This document shows positions 36,372 to 46,340 of a DNA stretch of 64,000 nt, in pieces; within the stretch, counting starts at the first letter, position 1, and the number at the start of each line of letters is the position of its first letter. Source of the DNA: Anaerolineales bacterium UBA6055 (lineage in GTDB: Bacteria; Chloroflexota; Anaerolineae; Aggregatilineales; Phototrophicaceae). The DNA is taken from NCBI GenBank assembly GCA_002428985.1, contig DIYL01000047.1, forward strand, positions 351,455-415,454. Reading direction: 5' to 3'. The notes below the pieces were generated by a model. The model worked only from the letters and a program-made list of their open reading frames with translations. It had not been told where the DNA came from and did not search any database. The position numbers were made by a program, and so were the translations under genes.

Positions 36372-37934
36372 ATGGAATACGATTATATTGTCATCGGTGC
36401 TGGCTCATCCGGATGTGTGGTGGCGGCACGACTTTCTGAACACCAAAATCTCAATATCCTGCTTCTAGAAGCGGGTGGCCCTGATACAAATAAAGATATT
36501 CATATCCCCCTCAATATGCTGGGTTTACGCAAAACCGAGCTTGACTGGACATATGCAACCAGCCCACAACCCAATGCTAATGAGCGTCAAGTCGATATGC
36601 CCCGTGGCAAAGTCTATGGTGGATCGGGCGCGTTAAACGGCATGATCTATCAGCGGGGGAATCCTGATGATTATGATAGTTGGGCGAAACTCGGTAACGA
36701 AGGTTGGGAGTGGCAAGAGGTTCTACCGTATTTTAAAAAATCCGAGAATAACAGTCGTGGTGGGGATGACTTTCACGGCGATGATGGTCCGATGTATGTG
36801 GTTGATTTACCAGACCCGAATCCTCTAGCGGTAGCATTTGTAGAGGCGGCACAACAAGCTGGTTATGCGCTCAATCCTGACTTTAATGACGGTGACCAAG
36901 AGGGCTTTAACCTCTATCAAGCGACTCTGCGCAATGGCAGACGGGAGACTTCTGCAACAGCCTACTTACGTCCCGCCCTCCAACGCGATAATCTAACCGC
37001 CATCCCCTATGCAATGGTGCAACATTTGACCTTTGAGAATAACCGCTGTACAGGCGCAGTCTATATCAAAGATGGTGAAGCACAGACTGTCACAGCATCA
37101 AAAGAAGTAATAGTCTGTGGTGGTGCGATCAATTCGCCCCAACTATTGATGCTATCGGGCATCGGTGATAAAGACCATCTTGCTAAACACGAGATTGATG
37201 TTGTGATGGATTTACCCGGTGTCGGGCAAAACTTGCAAGATCATTTGATGTGTCCTGTATCGTATTTTTCATCACAACCTGTCTCACTAGCTCGCACACC
37301 AACAGCCGACGAAATCGAGCAATTTGAACAAGACGGGCGCGGTATTCTGACATCGATATTGGGGCAAGCTGGCGGATTTATAAAACTGGATCCCGATGCA
37401 CCTGTGCCAGATTTACAATTTCACTTCATGCCTGCGCTTGGCAATATTGCTGGTGTCAATCGTCATGGATTTGCGATGTATCCCGCCACTACCCGAACAA
37501 AAAGTGTCGGCTATCTCAAATTACAATCTGCCGACCCCAATGACGCCCCCTTCATTAACCCGAATTATCTCGATGATCCCGCCGATATGAAGGTGCTAGT
37601 TGAAGGGGTGAAGATTGCACGTAAAGTCCTTAACTCGCCTGCATTTGATGCATACCGCGAAGAAGAATATCTGCCGGGTGCCGATGTAATCACTGATGAT
37701 GAGATAGAAGAACATGTCCGTCAGAACGTCATCAATATTTATCATCCCTGTGGGACATGTAAGATGGGCAACGACCCGATGGCAGTTGTGAATGATCGGT
37801 TACAGGTGCATGGTATTGAAGGGTTACGTGTAGCCGATGCGTCGATTATGCCGTTCATTGTCAACTCGAATATCAATGCCGCGTGTGTCATGATTGCTGA
37901 AAAATGTGTTGATCTGATCTTGGAACAGGCTTAG
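36372..37934 (+). CDS. GMC-family FAD-dependent oxidoreductase
   Basis: A 520-residue flavoprotein of the choline dehydrogenase/alcohol oxidase family. The Rossmann motif 'YIVIGAGSSGCVVAARLSE' binds FAD, followed by the GMC signature 1 region 'MPRGKVYGGSGALNGMIYQRG' (only its core shown by position, residues about 76-95) and signature 2 'GAINSPQLLMLSGIG'. The catalytic His lies in 'NIYHPCGTCKMG', and the second active-site residue is an Asn in 'VNSNINAACVMIAEK'. It oxidises a primary or secondary alcohol; the substrate is not determinable. It is soluble, without a signal peptide. AGGA precedes the ATG. Confidence 0.94.
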   Translation: MEYDYIVIGAGSSGCVVAARLSEHQNLNILLLEAGGPDTNKDIHIPLNMLGLRKTELDWTYATSPQPNANERQVDMPRGKVYGGSGALNGMIYQRGNPDDYDSWAKLGNEGWEWQEVLPYFKKSENNSRGGDDFHGDDGPMYVVDLPDPNPLAVAFVEAAQQAGYALNPDFNDGDQEGFNLYQATLRNGRRETSATAYLRPALQRDNLTAIPYAMVQHLTFENNRCTGAVYIKDGEAQTVTASKEVIVCGGAINSPQLLMLSGIGDKDHLAKHEIDVVMDLPGVGQNLQDHLMCPVSYFSSQPVSLARTPTADEIEQFEQDGRGILTSILGQAGGFIKLDPDAPVPDLQFHFMPALGNIAGVNRHGFAMYPATTRTKSVGYLKLQSADPNDAPFINPNYLDDPADMKVLVEGVKIARKVLNSPAFDAYREEEYLPGADVITDDEIEEHVRQNVINIYHPCGTCKMGNDPMAVVNDRLQVHGIEGLRVADASIMPFIVNSNINAACVMIAEKCVDLILEQA

Positions 37935-37941
37935 TCGCATC

Positions 37942-38460
37942 ATGGCAGTTAAACCCCTGATTCAACTCTATGATGCCATCGGTATTGGGCTGATTATCAA
38001 GTATCCATCAGGTGTGCGGTATTCCAATCAAGTGGGTGGTGTGGCATGTTTACAGTGGGAAGCCGAAGGTGTTTATGTTCCACTGTATAACGACATCATC
38101 CCACAAGAGCAGATGCTCCGTGATCACTTCACTGGACACAAATGGAAAGGCGCATGTTTTAACGGAATTGACACCGAAACAGCCGATTATATCGATGATA
38201 TTTTACAAGCGAATATCACCACGCGCTTTATTCGCGTTGATCGCAATCGCCTTGATGAATCAGTCGAAGCATGGATACATGTCCTGATTTCTGCACCACC
38301 TGACAAACACATTGTCAATTATGATGAAGACAAAGGAATCGGCGTGTCATCCGATGGTGACACTATGCACGATAAAGATCATGCCATGCCTGTGTTGTTA
38401 TACCCGATTTTTGGCTTTGGCGAATCGTACGGCATTTTGACATGGACTAATAGTGATTAA
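37942..38460 (+). CDS. Hypothetical protein (possibly DUF6210-like)
   Basis: A 172-residue soluble protein beginning seven bases after the GMC gene. The N-terminal segment 'IGLIIKYPSGVRYSNQVGG' followed by 'EAEGVYVPLYND' recalls the DUF6210 family, but that is from memory and uncertain. No catalytic motif is apparent. The last four bases overlap the convergent MFS gene. It may be cotranscribed with the oxidoreductase. Confidence 0.62.
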   Translation: MAVKPLIQLYDAIGIGLIIKYPSGVRYSNQVGGVACLQWEAEGVYVPLYNDIIPQEQMLRDHFTGHKWKGACFNGIDTETADYIDDILQANITTRFIRVDRNRLDESVEAWIHVLISAPPDKHIVNYDEDKGIGVSSDGDTMHDKDHAMPVLLYPIFGFGESYGILTWTNSD

Positions 38461-39623
38461 TGCTCTTTTGCACGACCTAGTGATTGCGCTGTGAATAGCA
38501 AAGATGCACTCAATACTGCCACAATCAATAATGCGCCTTGTAGTGAGGTTATTTCGGCAACCAACCCGATGACAGGTGGCCCAGCGAGGAATCCTGCATA
38601 ACCGATCGTCGCAACCCCAGCAATCCCCACACTCGGCGCGATGTCGGGTAAACGTCCGGCGGCACTAAATGCCAAGGGCACAATCACCGATAAGCCAAGC
38701 CCGACCAATCCAAATCCGAGCAAGGTTGTGACGGTTTGTGGCAGGAAAATAGCAAGTAATAGACCAATCGTCGCAATCAAACCACCCGCGCGAACAATCG
38801 GTACGGGCGAGAAACGCGTCGATAGATAGTCACCCGACAAACGCCCAACAGTCATAAACAACGAAAATACAGCAAACCCTAATGCTGCTGTCGCTGCGTC
38901 GGTGTTGACGACATTGCTCAGATATACGCCACTCCAATCTGCCATCGCACCTTCACCAATCGCCGCCGCAAAGGCGACCACACCTAGTGGGAATAGTGCG
39001 CGTGAGGGTAACTGGAAAACTGCTTCATTACTGTCTTCATCTGCATCCGGCTTATCTTCAAGCAGATAACGGTGGCAAGCAACAATCCCAACCAGAAATA
39101 TGACACCCGCGATCAAAAAATGTGTGCGCACATCAATCTCCAAGGATGCCATCCCCGCGCCCATCATCGCACCCGCAAACCCACCGATACTAAATGCCGC
39201 ATGAAAAGTTGACATTAGCGCCTTATGGGCATGTTCCTCAACTTCGACGGCTTGCGAATTCATCGCGACATCCATCGTGCTCATCGCCATGCCAAATAGA
39301 AATAAGTTGAACCACAACATCCACGCATTCGGCATCCATGCCAGAAATGGTAAAAAGACGCACAGCATCACTGCGCCACCTGTCGTCACATTTTGTGTGC
39401 CAAATCGTGAGACCAATCCACCGACGAGTGATAACGCCACTAACACACCAACAGCTAACCCCAGCAAAACCAGACCGAGCTCACCTTCGCTCAGGTCGAG
39501 TGATTCTTGCACTTGTGGAATACGCGACACCCAATTGGCAAGCAACGCCCCATTGATAAAAAATATAATCAAAATAGCGATGCGTGCACGTTGTACAGTC
39601 TGTGGGGAGAGTGCGATTGTCAT
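38457..39623 (-). CDS. MFS transporter
   Basis: A 388-residue protein with 12 predicted membrane helices. The start 'RIAILIIFFINGALLANWVSRIPQVQESLDLSEGELG' fits helix 1 and its loop (family of MFS proteins close to sugar or small-molecule exporters, sometimes listed as FucP- or YbjJ-like). Other markers are 'DVAMNSQAVEVE' and 'HAAFSIGGFAGAMMGAGMAS'. No soluble domain is present. Substrate unknown. It overlaps the convergent gene at 37942 by four bases and has its own upstream region of 156 bases. Confidence 0.88.
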   Translation of the reverse strand: MTIALSPQTVQRARIAILIIFFINGALLANWVSRIPQVQESLDLSEGELGLVLLGLAVGVLVALSLVGGLVSRFGTQNVTTGGAVMLCVFLPFLAWMPNAWMLWFNLFLFGMAMSTMDVAMNSQAVEVEEHAHKALMSTFHAAFSIGGFAGAMMGAGMASLEIDVRTHFLIAGVIFLVGIVACHRYLLEDKPDADEDSNEAVFQLPSRALFPLGVVAFAAAIGEGAMADWSGVYLSNVVNTDAATAALGFAVFSLFMTVGRLSGDYLSTRFSPVPIVRAGGLIATIGLLLAIFLPQTVTTLLGFGLVGLGLSVIVPLAFSAAGRLPDIAPSVGIAGVATIGYAGFLAGPPVIGLVAEITSLQGALLIVAVLSASLLFTAQSLGRAKEH

Positions 39624-39779
39624 GAGTTAGCCTCACTGGATAGGGTAGAAAAAATGCGCCAAACTCATGTGAGCCGACGCAATGTGCTAACTATATATCA
39701 AGTAAACCGCATGTCAAGTTGTGTATCTAGCATCCGGCAAAGATGATTGACACTGTGAATTGTCAGCCCCCATCTCAGC

Positions 39780-41735
39780 TTAGTTGACAGTGAGGGTCGT
39801 CAGATAATAGAGGGTTGTACCCATTGGCTCACCATCGGATGTATTGACGGGTAAATTACCGTCTGTGTTGACTGCTTCAATATCATAAAATCCGAGCAAC
39901 AGATTATAACTACCCGCTTCAATATCACATGGGATCGTCAAAAATCGTTCGTCAAAATATAGCGCATCTGGCTCCCATACGGAGGTCATAAAAACACCAC
40001 CGGGCATATCATCGGCATTGGCAATTCCTTGACCGTTGGCATCCGCGACGACTAAGGTTGAACTATACAGCGTATCGGCTATCACATCAGTCTGCCACCA
40101 TGTATCCACCGAAATTGTTTGACAGGGTGCAACCTCGACCGAGTCATTTAATTGCCAGTCAGTGAGTGCAATATCATCGCCAAAGCGAATGAGTGGATTT
40201 GTATCTTGTGGTTGACGGCGATATTCAATGATTTCCAGCGCACGGTAGTAGGTCTCGCCGGGGAAATTGATGCGATTATAAACCGTATAATTTTCGTCGA
40301 TCCATTCTTGCACGGTCTCCCCAGCTAAAAATGGATTCCCATAGATCACCCACAGCTTATCGTAATCGCCTAAATAGTTAATCATATGGTCGAATTCGTC
40401 ATGGTCACGCGTGACCCTTGAATTAGTAATCGCATTCGATTCGGGGATGGCTTGCGGGGCGAACAAATCATCACGACGGAGTGATACCAAAAATACATCA
40501 GTATTGCTCAAGCCGAGGCTCGTGCGTTCATCCAAATAATACTTAATCGGAATCCATTCCCACAGTTGGTTGGCGATAATCATGATGCGTCCATCGGTTG
40601 TATCGTAGTTTGTGTCCATATATTCAGCGACTTCAACATATCCTGCATTACCCGCATGTTGTCGCAATTCGAGTGTATACGGCACGATGAACATCACCAC
40701 AGCAATTGCATGAGCTTGCCACGGCAATAGACGCAATCCATAAGCCGCGATAATCGCAAGATACGGTGCGATGATTATTAGGTTGCGCGGGGTAATACTT
40801 TCGACAACAGCATTTACACCCAGAACACCAACTAAGATAATGGCTAGCCCGCCGACAATCCACCACTTGCGCCACCGTTGTCCAAAGCGCATCGCATCAA
40901 CTCGTGACCGAAATTTGAAGCGGTCAATCGGCAAAAGGATACCAAGACCCAGCAATAATAATCCAAGCGATTCAGGATTAAATTTAAACTCGTCATATAA
41001 TGAAATCAGCCCTTCAAGCGAGGTCGCTGTGCCATAGGTAATTGTTCCACTACGATCGGCAAAGTTGATGACAAGACGCGCCGCAATCAATAGGAAGAGC
41101 ACCACAAAAAGGCCAATCCCGCTTGCATATAAATCGCGTTTCCAGCGCACAAAAATCAGAATACAAGCGACTTGTCCGGCGAAGATATAGAGCAAAAAGG
41201 GATGTTGATAAAATGGAATCGCACTGAAACATAATGTGAGGGCGAAATATGTCCAATTGGGGCGACGAATAAAGCGCAACAACGCCCACATAAAGCCGAC
41301 TGTCCCGAATGCAAGCGCCGCATATGGGCGTGCTTCATGCGTGAAGAACATAAAAATGCTGAACGTTCCCAAAATAACAACAGTCAATCGTCCGGTCTGA
41401 CGGTCAAATAAATCACTCGCCAAGCGATAAGCTAGAGCCATTGTGATAAACATCGTCAATGTCGATAGGTAACGCACAATCTGTTCGACATGTCCGAAGA
41501 GCTGCACCCAAATATCTTGTAGAAAATTTTCTGGCAATAAGAAACTAAAAATCTGGAGATTGTGATTGACAAACCCGACCCGCTGAATATTCTCGATCCC
41601 ATAATGCACAACCCACGCTTCATCCTGCCGATATGGGCGATCATGGAAGTGCAACGCTTGGACTGTCAATAAAAATAGAATCGTCAACGCAGGGACTAAA
41701 ATAGTGAAAAAAGTCGCTTGTCGGGATGTGTTCAT
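39780..41735 (-). CDS. GT39/PMT-like membrane glycosyltransferase, separate lineage
   Basis: A 651-residue protein with an N-terminal helix, the acidic pair D38-E39 in 'YRQDEAWVVHYG' placed right after TM1 as in ArnT/PMT enzymes, about 11 further helices and a soluble C-terminal domain of about 150 residues. That domain is beta-rich ('DIALTDWQLNDSVEVAPCQ') and contains two cysteines that could pair. It is not closely similar to the quartet at 26-35 kb, where the acidic pair lies near residue 176-239. It probably transfers a sugar from a polyprenyl carrier at the outer face. No operon partner is obvious. Confidence 0.82.
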   Translation of the reverse strand: MNTSRQATFFTILVPALTILFLLTVQALHFHDRPYRQDEAWVVHYGIENIQRVGFVNHNLQIFSFLLPENFLQDIWVQLFGHVEQIVRYLSTLTMFITMALAYRLASDLFDRQTGRLTVVILGTFSIFMFFTHEARPYAALAFGTVGFMWALLRFIRRPNWTYFALTLCFSAIPFYQHPFLLYIFAGQVACILIFVRWKRDLYASGIGLFVVLFLLIAARLVINFADRSGTITYGTATSLEGLISLYDEFKFNPESLGLLLLGLGILLPIDRFKFRSRVDAMRFGQRWRKWWIVGGLAIILVGVLGVNAVVESITPRNLIIIAPYLAIIAAYGLRLLPWQAHAIAVVMFIVPYTLELRQHAGNAGYVEVAEYMDTNYDTTDGRIMIIANQLWEWIPIKYYLDERTSLGLSNTDVFLVSLRRDDLFAPQAIPESNAITNSRVTRDHDEFDHMINYLGDYDKLWVIYGNPFLAGETVQEWIDENYTVYNRINFPGETYYRALEIIEYRRQPQDTNPLIRFGDDIALTDWQLNDSVEVAPCQTISVDTWWQTDVIADTLYSSTLVVADANGQGIANADDMPGGVFMTSVWEPDALYFDERFLTIPCDIEAGSYNLLLGFYDIEAVNTDGNLPVNTSDGEPMGTTLYYLTTLTVN

Positions 41736-41957
41736 AGCTCAATCACGCACTTGTTTACATCGAAACGAGATTATAGCAGGGTTTCACCTTGCGCGTAGGA
41801 TGGGATTTTTGAACAACTAATCTACTCAAGATGATACTTAAATAAACTTTTAGGATAAGTTGTAGATCGCATCAGGACTTTACACATGGGTAACATAAAT
41901 CCAACATCTCTAAATCATAATTAACACATTCCCTATGAGTTGAGCGCATTTCGTGGC

Positions 41958-41963
41958 TATAAT
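41958..41963 (+). promoter_or_regulatory. Perfect -10 box upstream of Ser/Thr kinase-SH3 gene
   Basis: TATAAT lies 34 bases before the ATG at 41998. No matching -35 is seen at normal spacing, so an activator may be needed. Confidence 0.4.
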
Positions 41964-41997
41964 AGAAAGTAGTTATTGGGTTAAGAGAGGCGATCTT

Positions 41998-43650
41998 ATG
42001 CCAGAGTTTGACTTTGGGCATTTCCATGTAATCGAAGAACTTGGACGTGGTGGAATGGCACTGGTTTATAAGGCGGTCGATACACAGACCGAGGAAACTG
42101 TTGCCCTCAAAATTTTGTATCCACATCTAATGAGTGATGAGAAAAACATCGCACGGTTTAAGCGTGAAGGGAATGTTGCAACACAGCTACGCCACAAATA
42201 CATTGTGCCTGTGATTGACTTCGGTGAATACGATAATCAAATCTACATCGCAATGAAATATATGCCGGGGAATAGTCTTGCTGAACTATTTGAAGAACCG
42301 CGCAATATCAAAATGAAGGGGATTATCCGCATTTTAGGTGAGGTAGCCTCTGCATTAGATTATGCCCACGACAAAGGTGTGATTCATCGTGACCTCAAAT
42401 TGCAAAATATTTTGCTCGACGAAAAACGGCATGCACATCTATCAGATTTTGGGATTGCTCGTCTAGTTGATGGTACACGCCTGACTGCGACTGGACAAAT
42501 TGCGGGAACACCCATGTATATGTCGCCGGAACAAATTCGCGGCAAACCAGTTGATTCTCGCTCGGATATTTATTCGTTCAGTGTGATGGCGTATCTCTTG
42601 CTGACGGGATATTATCCTTTCACAGGTGAGGATTCCCTTGCCATTATTCACAAACATGTCAAAGAATTCCCGCCAACACCAACGGATGTAAATGATGAGT
42701 TACCGCCAGCAGTCGATACAGTGCTACTGCGCGGATTGATGAAATTACCAAAAGACCGTTACCAGACAACAATGGAGATGGTCAAAGCATTGTACAAAGC
42801 AGTGAATACACCGGAGCTTCATCAGACGAGTACACGCATCGATATTCGTGCGATTAACCCCGTCGATTCGGTCGAAATTGATGCACCAAAAGCACCGACC
42901 GAAAATATTATCCAGACACCAACACGTACCAGTAATAGCCCTGAACTCCAATCGGACTTGTCATCGGCAGTCATAACTGCACAGCAAACTTTAACGGGGT
43001 CTAGTAATCGGTCCGGTGTTTTTGGCATTGCATTTGGTGCGATTCTAGTCCTCGCGGTTACAATCCCGATATTACTCGTTGTTTTGGGTGGAACAAATAA
43101 CTCTGATAATACACAAGTCATTATGGACAACGCACAGACGCAAGCTCGCCTTCAGGCTGAACTCGAAGTCGAACAGACATCTTCAGCTGCATTAGAAACG
43201 CAATTGGCAGAAGAAGAATTAGATGAAGACGAGGACGAGGATGAAGTTGACAGCGACGAGCTCCCACCCACATGGACATTCACTCCCGAACCCACACAGC
43301 CTATGGACTTTGTTGTGACGAGCGATCCTGAGAACGTTACAATATTCAATGATTTTGATGGGGCAAATGGTTATATTTCGGCAATTGGTGATGTGCAGGT
43401 GATAGATAAGCCGGGTCCGAATTCAGATGTGATTATGACGCTTCCTAATGGAACCGCTGTCGAAATTATTGGTAAAAACGCTGGTGAGGATTTTTGGGAG
43501 ATTGTCGTCTCCGATGGGACATCAGGATTTGTCTTTATGGATATGGTCGATACTGATGTACAAGTGAATACTGTAGCAGTCACAGATGCAGGGCCACCCG
43601 ATCGTCCCGATGGCAGAGGGCGCGGCAATCGAGGCGGTGATGGAGACTAA
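41998..43650 (+). CDS. Transmembrane Ser/Thr kinase with extracellular SH3 domain
   Basis: A 550-residue Hanks-type kinase from ATG 41998 (GAGAGG upstream). The kinase domain (about 8-270) has 'LGRGGMALVYKA', the lysine in 'VALKILYP', catalytic loop HRDLKLQN (Leu where Pro is common), 'SDFGIARL' and 'MYMSPEQI'. A variable linker and one membrane helix (about 340-365) follow. The outer part has a very acidic run ('EEELDEDEDEDEVDSDE'), a Pro/Thr linker and an SH3 domain (about 458-521; 'DVQVIDKPGPNSDVIMTLPNG'). The tail is Arg/Gly-rich. The layout mirrors PknB, with SH3 in place of PASTA as wall sensor. Confidence 0.92.
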   Translation: MPEFDFGHFHVIEELGRGGMALVYKAVDTQTEETVALKILYPHLMSDEKNIARFKREGNVATQLRHKYIVPVIDFGEYDNQIYIAMKYMPGNSLAELFEEPRNIKMKGIIRILGEVASALDYAHDKGVIHRDLKLQNILLDEKRHAHLSDFGIARLVDGTRLTATGQIAGTPMYMSPEQIRGKPVDSRSDIYSFSVMAYLLLTGYYPFTGEDSLAIIHKHVKEFPPTPTDVNDELPPAVDTVLLRGLMKLPKDRYQTTMEMVKALYKAVNTPELHQTSTRIDIRAINPVDSVEIDAPKAPTENIIQTPTRTSNSPELQSDLSSAVITAQQTLTGSSNRSGVFGIAFGAILVLAVTIPILLVVLGGTNNSDNTQVIMDNAQTQARLQAELEVEQTSSAALETQLAEEELDEDEDEDEVDSDELPPTWTFTPEPTQPMDFVVTSDPENVTIFNDFDGANGYISAIGDVQVIDKPGPNSDVIMTLPNGTAVEIIGKNAGEDFWEIVVSDGTSGFVFMDMVDTDVQVNTVAVTDAGPPDRPDGRGRGNRGGDGD

Positions 43651-43668
43651 GATTTTCGCATACAGTGC

Positions 43669-46317
43669 TTAATCGAGCAAATTGAGTTCTTGTGCGCGAA
43701 GTGTTAACTCGACACGGTTATCAACATCAAGTTTTTGACACATATTGAAGACGTGACTTTTGACTGTGCCGACAGAAATACCTAGGGCTTTTGCGATCTC
43801 TTTATTGCGCTTGCCCTTCACAATATGTGATAAAACGTCTAGCTCGCGTCGGGTCAGCGTTTCGACCAAGTGTGTATTATTGGATTCGCGTGTGTTGTTG
43901 TTCAAGTATGTGCGAATATCATCCATCGCATGACGTAGGTCAAGACGTTGCCCTTTTTCCCATTGTTGATCGAATTTCGTTTGACTGACCTCGTTTTTTA
44001 AGTGATGGTGTAAGTCTGTAACGAGTGTCCACCGTTTTGCCCATCCTAATGCCGCTTTTGGGTGATTGAAAGCCAAAGCCAGTAACTGTATCGCTTTATT
44101 GTATTCATCTTCGGCATGATATAAGAAAGCAATCAACAACACAAAATCCGTCCCAGTGCGATCATCAACAAATACCGGGTCGATGTTCAGCACCTCAGTT
44201 GCTTCATATCGAACGGTTTGATAATCCCCCTCACCAATCGCACACATCATCTGTGCTTGATGAATCATCACATGCGTCGCCATATTCGTCTGATAGCCAA
44301 CGGTTTGCACGAGTAGTTGCTTACCCTGTTGATACTCTCCTTCGATTGCTTTTAGTTTGGCGCGGAGCATCAAATTATAAGAGTGGGTTGCCATAAACCC
44401 TAAGGCTTCTAAACCATGCCAGATACGTATGAATTTGTCCTCGATCTCTTCAAACTCACCAAGGCGAAATTGGAAATCTGCAAGAAGTCCCATACCGACT
44501 AACTGACCTTGCCGATGGCCAATCTTTTGATAGCCTTCTACTGCCATTTCGATGTAATACTTTGCCTGTGATAAATCACCCCAAAAGCGATGATACTGTG
44601 CATAGTGAAAATTCGCCGTCGAGATGCCGTCGATGTTATTGGATGCTTGCGCAACCCTCAGATAACGACCCGCAAATGTTTGCACCATATCATGTTGGTG
44701 TTTGTTGACGATCGTGTAATAAAATGCCACCAGATCAATCACCATACCAATAAAATACGGATCGCCTAATTGTTCACTGACTGTCATCGCCTCAAGTGTT
44801 TCCGGTGGTAGCTCCGGTTGGACGACCAAATGCGATTGAATCAGCAAACACAATATCACACCGATTAAATCATCGTATTGTCTAGCTGTCTGTTGATAAT
44901 GGTGTGCCTTGTCTGCAAGTTTATCGTAGGGCAAACCCTGATTTGATTGACGATAGATAGTATAGAGCTCTGCAATGTGTAGGTGATTATATATGCGGTG
45001 TTCTGCATCGGTCTTGGGTTTATGTAAATGTGCGATGGCATAACGATAGATTTCATTGGCTACTAACGGATACCTTATAATATCGAAGTAAACGACCCAG
45101 CATGCTAACATCTGGTCAATGGCCTCATAGTCGGCTTGATTACAGGCGTTACGCCATGCCTCGATGATATTATCGAAGTCTGCTTGTATCTCATGCAAGG
45201 CGTCTATTTGTCGCTTGCCTTTTAAATCAGCTACACGATGCAACATAAATCCCGAAAAATAATGTATATGCGCGTCGAGCATGTCGGGATAATCACCCGC
45301 GTCTTCCAATTTTTGTGCGCCATATTGTCGCAGTAGCTCATGAATATCATAACGACTGTGTTGCCCGCGTCGAATCATAGATTTTTCGACAAGTGCTGAG
45401 ATAACCAAAAGATGAGTATCTGCAACCGCCATTGCGCCTTCCAATGTGAACCCACCACGGAATATCGACAAACGCGGAAAGACATGTTGCATGTCCGCGC
45501 TTAACAAGTGCCACGAATGATCAAACACAGCGCGAATACTATGATGGCGTGTAGGAAGATTATGTGTTGTGGTTTTTAAGAAGTCGATTCCAGTTTCAAT
45601 TTGATGGACAATATGGGTACATGACAAACTCTTAAGCCAGCTTGCAGCTAATTCGATGGCTAGGGGCATCCCATCCACTAAATCACAAATACGCATGACA
45701 TCGCGTAGATTATGCTGAATCGAAAAATGACCATCGACCATCAATGCACGTTCGTTAAAAAGCTGTAAGGCGCTGAATGCCTGAATATCGTGCGGGATCG
45801 TATCCGGATGATCCATGCCTTTGATATGTTCTAACCATTCTGTTGTGAGATTCAATGGCTCGCGTGATGTTACAAGGATTTTTACATCCGGCGCATGGGT
45901 CAGGATCTCATGAACTAAACCAACACCACCCATGACATGTTCAAAATTATCAAGAATTAGCAACGCATTGCGATGACGCAGGGCTTTGATGAGGGTTGTC
46001 TGCAGATCATCATCATGTGATAGTGTCATACCAAGTGTACTGATGATACTGGTTGCAATCATATCTGGCGAAGTCAAAGGGGCAAGGGGAACATAATACA
46101 CCCCATGCTGGAAATCAAATACAGTCAGATGTTGCACTACTTCAATCGCTAGGCGGGTTTTTCCGATCCCACCTGCACCAACCAACGTCAACAACTGACA
46201 CGTGTCATTACGTAAGCGTTCTAGAATCGAGTCGATTTCGGCTGTACGTCCAACAAACGATGTCAGTTGTGTCGGTAAATTGTATATCCGTAATAATGTT
46301 TCAAAGTTCTTGACCAT
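43669..46317 (-). CDS. LuxR-type regulator with NTPase and TPR-like domains
   Basis: An 882-residue signal-transducing regulator. It opens with 'LPTQLTSFVGRTAEIDSI', then the Walker A GAGGIGKT (47-54) and Walker B 'LLILDNFEHVM' (119-129), typical of NB-ARC/STAND ATPases. 'LVTSREPLNL', 'GMPLAIELAASWL' and a winged helix follow. A long TPR-like helical region (about 350-790) leads to a LuxR/GerE helix-turn-helix (about 815-875; 'LTRRELDVLSHIVKGKRNKE', 'KALGISVGTVKSHVFN'). STAND regulators hold ATP and switch on ligand or protein binding. It is downstream of a secreted PPC-like protein with a 23-base gap, so they share an operon. Confidence 0.9.
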   Translation of the reverse strand: MVKNFETLLRIYNLPTQLTSFVGRTAEIDSILERLRNDTCQLLTLVGAGGIGKTRLAIEVVQHLTVFDFQHGVYYVPLAPLTSPDMIATSIISTLGMTLSHDDDLQTTLIKALRHRNALLILDNFEHVMGGVGLVHEILTHAPDVKILVTSREPLNLTTEWLEHIKGMDHPDTIPHDIQAFSALQLFNERALMVDGHFSIQHNLRDVMRICDLVDGMPLAIELAASWLKSLSCTHIVHQIETGIDFLKTTTHNLPTRHHSIRAVFDHSWHLLSADMQHVFPRLSIFRGGFTLEGAMAVADTHLLVISALVEKSMIRRGQHSRYDIHELLRQYGAQKLEDAGDYPDMLDAHIHYFSGFMLHRVADLKGKRQIDALHEIQADFDNIIEAWRNACNQADYEAIDQMLACWVVYFDIIRYPLVANEIYRYAIAHLHKPKTDAEHRIYNHLHIAELYTIYRQSNQGLPYDKLADKAHHYQQTARQYDDLIGVILCLLIQSHLVVQPELPPETLEAMTVSEQLGDPYFIGMVIDLVAFYYTIVNKHQHDMVQTFAGRYLRVAQASNNIDGISTANFHYAQYHRFWGDLSQAKYYIEMAVEGYQKIGHRQGQLVGMGLLADFQFRLGEFEEIEDKFIRIWHGLEALGFMATHSYNLMLRAKLKAIEGEYQQGKQLLVQTVGYQTNMATHVMIHQAQMMCAIGEGDYQTVRYEATEVLNIDPVFVDDRTGTDFVLLIAFLYHAEDEYNKAIQLLALAFNHPKAALGWAKRWTLVTDLHHHLKNEVSQTKFDQQWEKGQRLDLRHAMDDIRTYLNNNTRESNNTHLVETLTRRELDVLSHIVKGKRNKEIAKALGISVGTVKSHVFNMCQKLDVDNRVELTLRAQELNLLD

Positions 46318-46340
46318 GACTTGCTATAACAACGGTTGTC

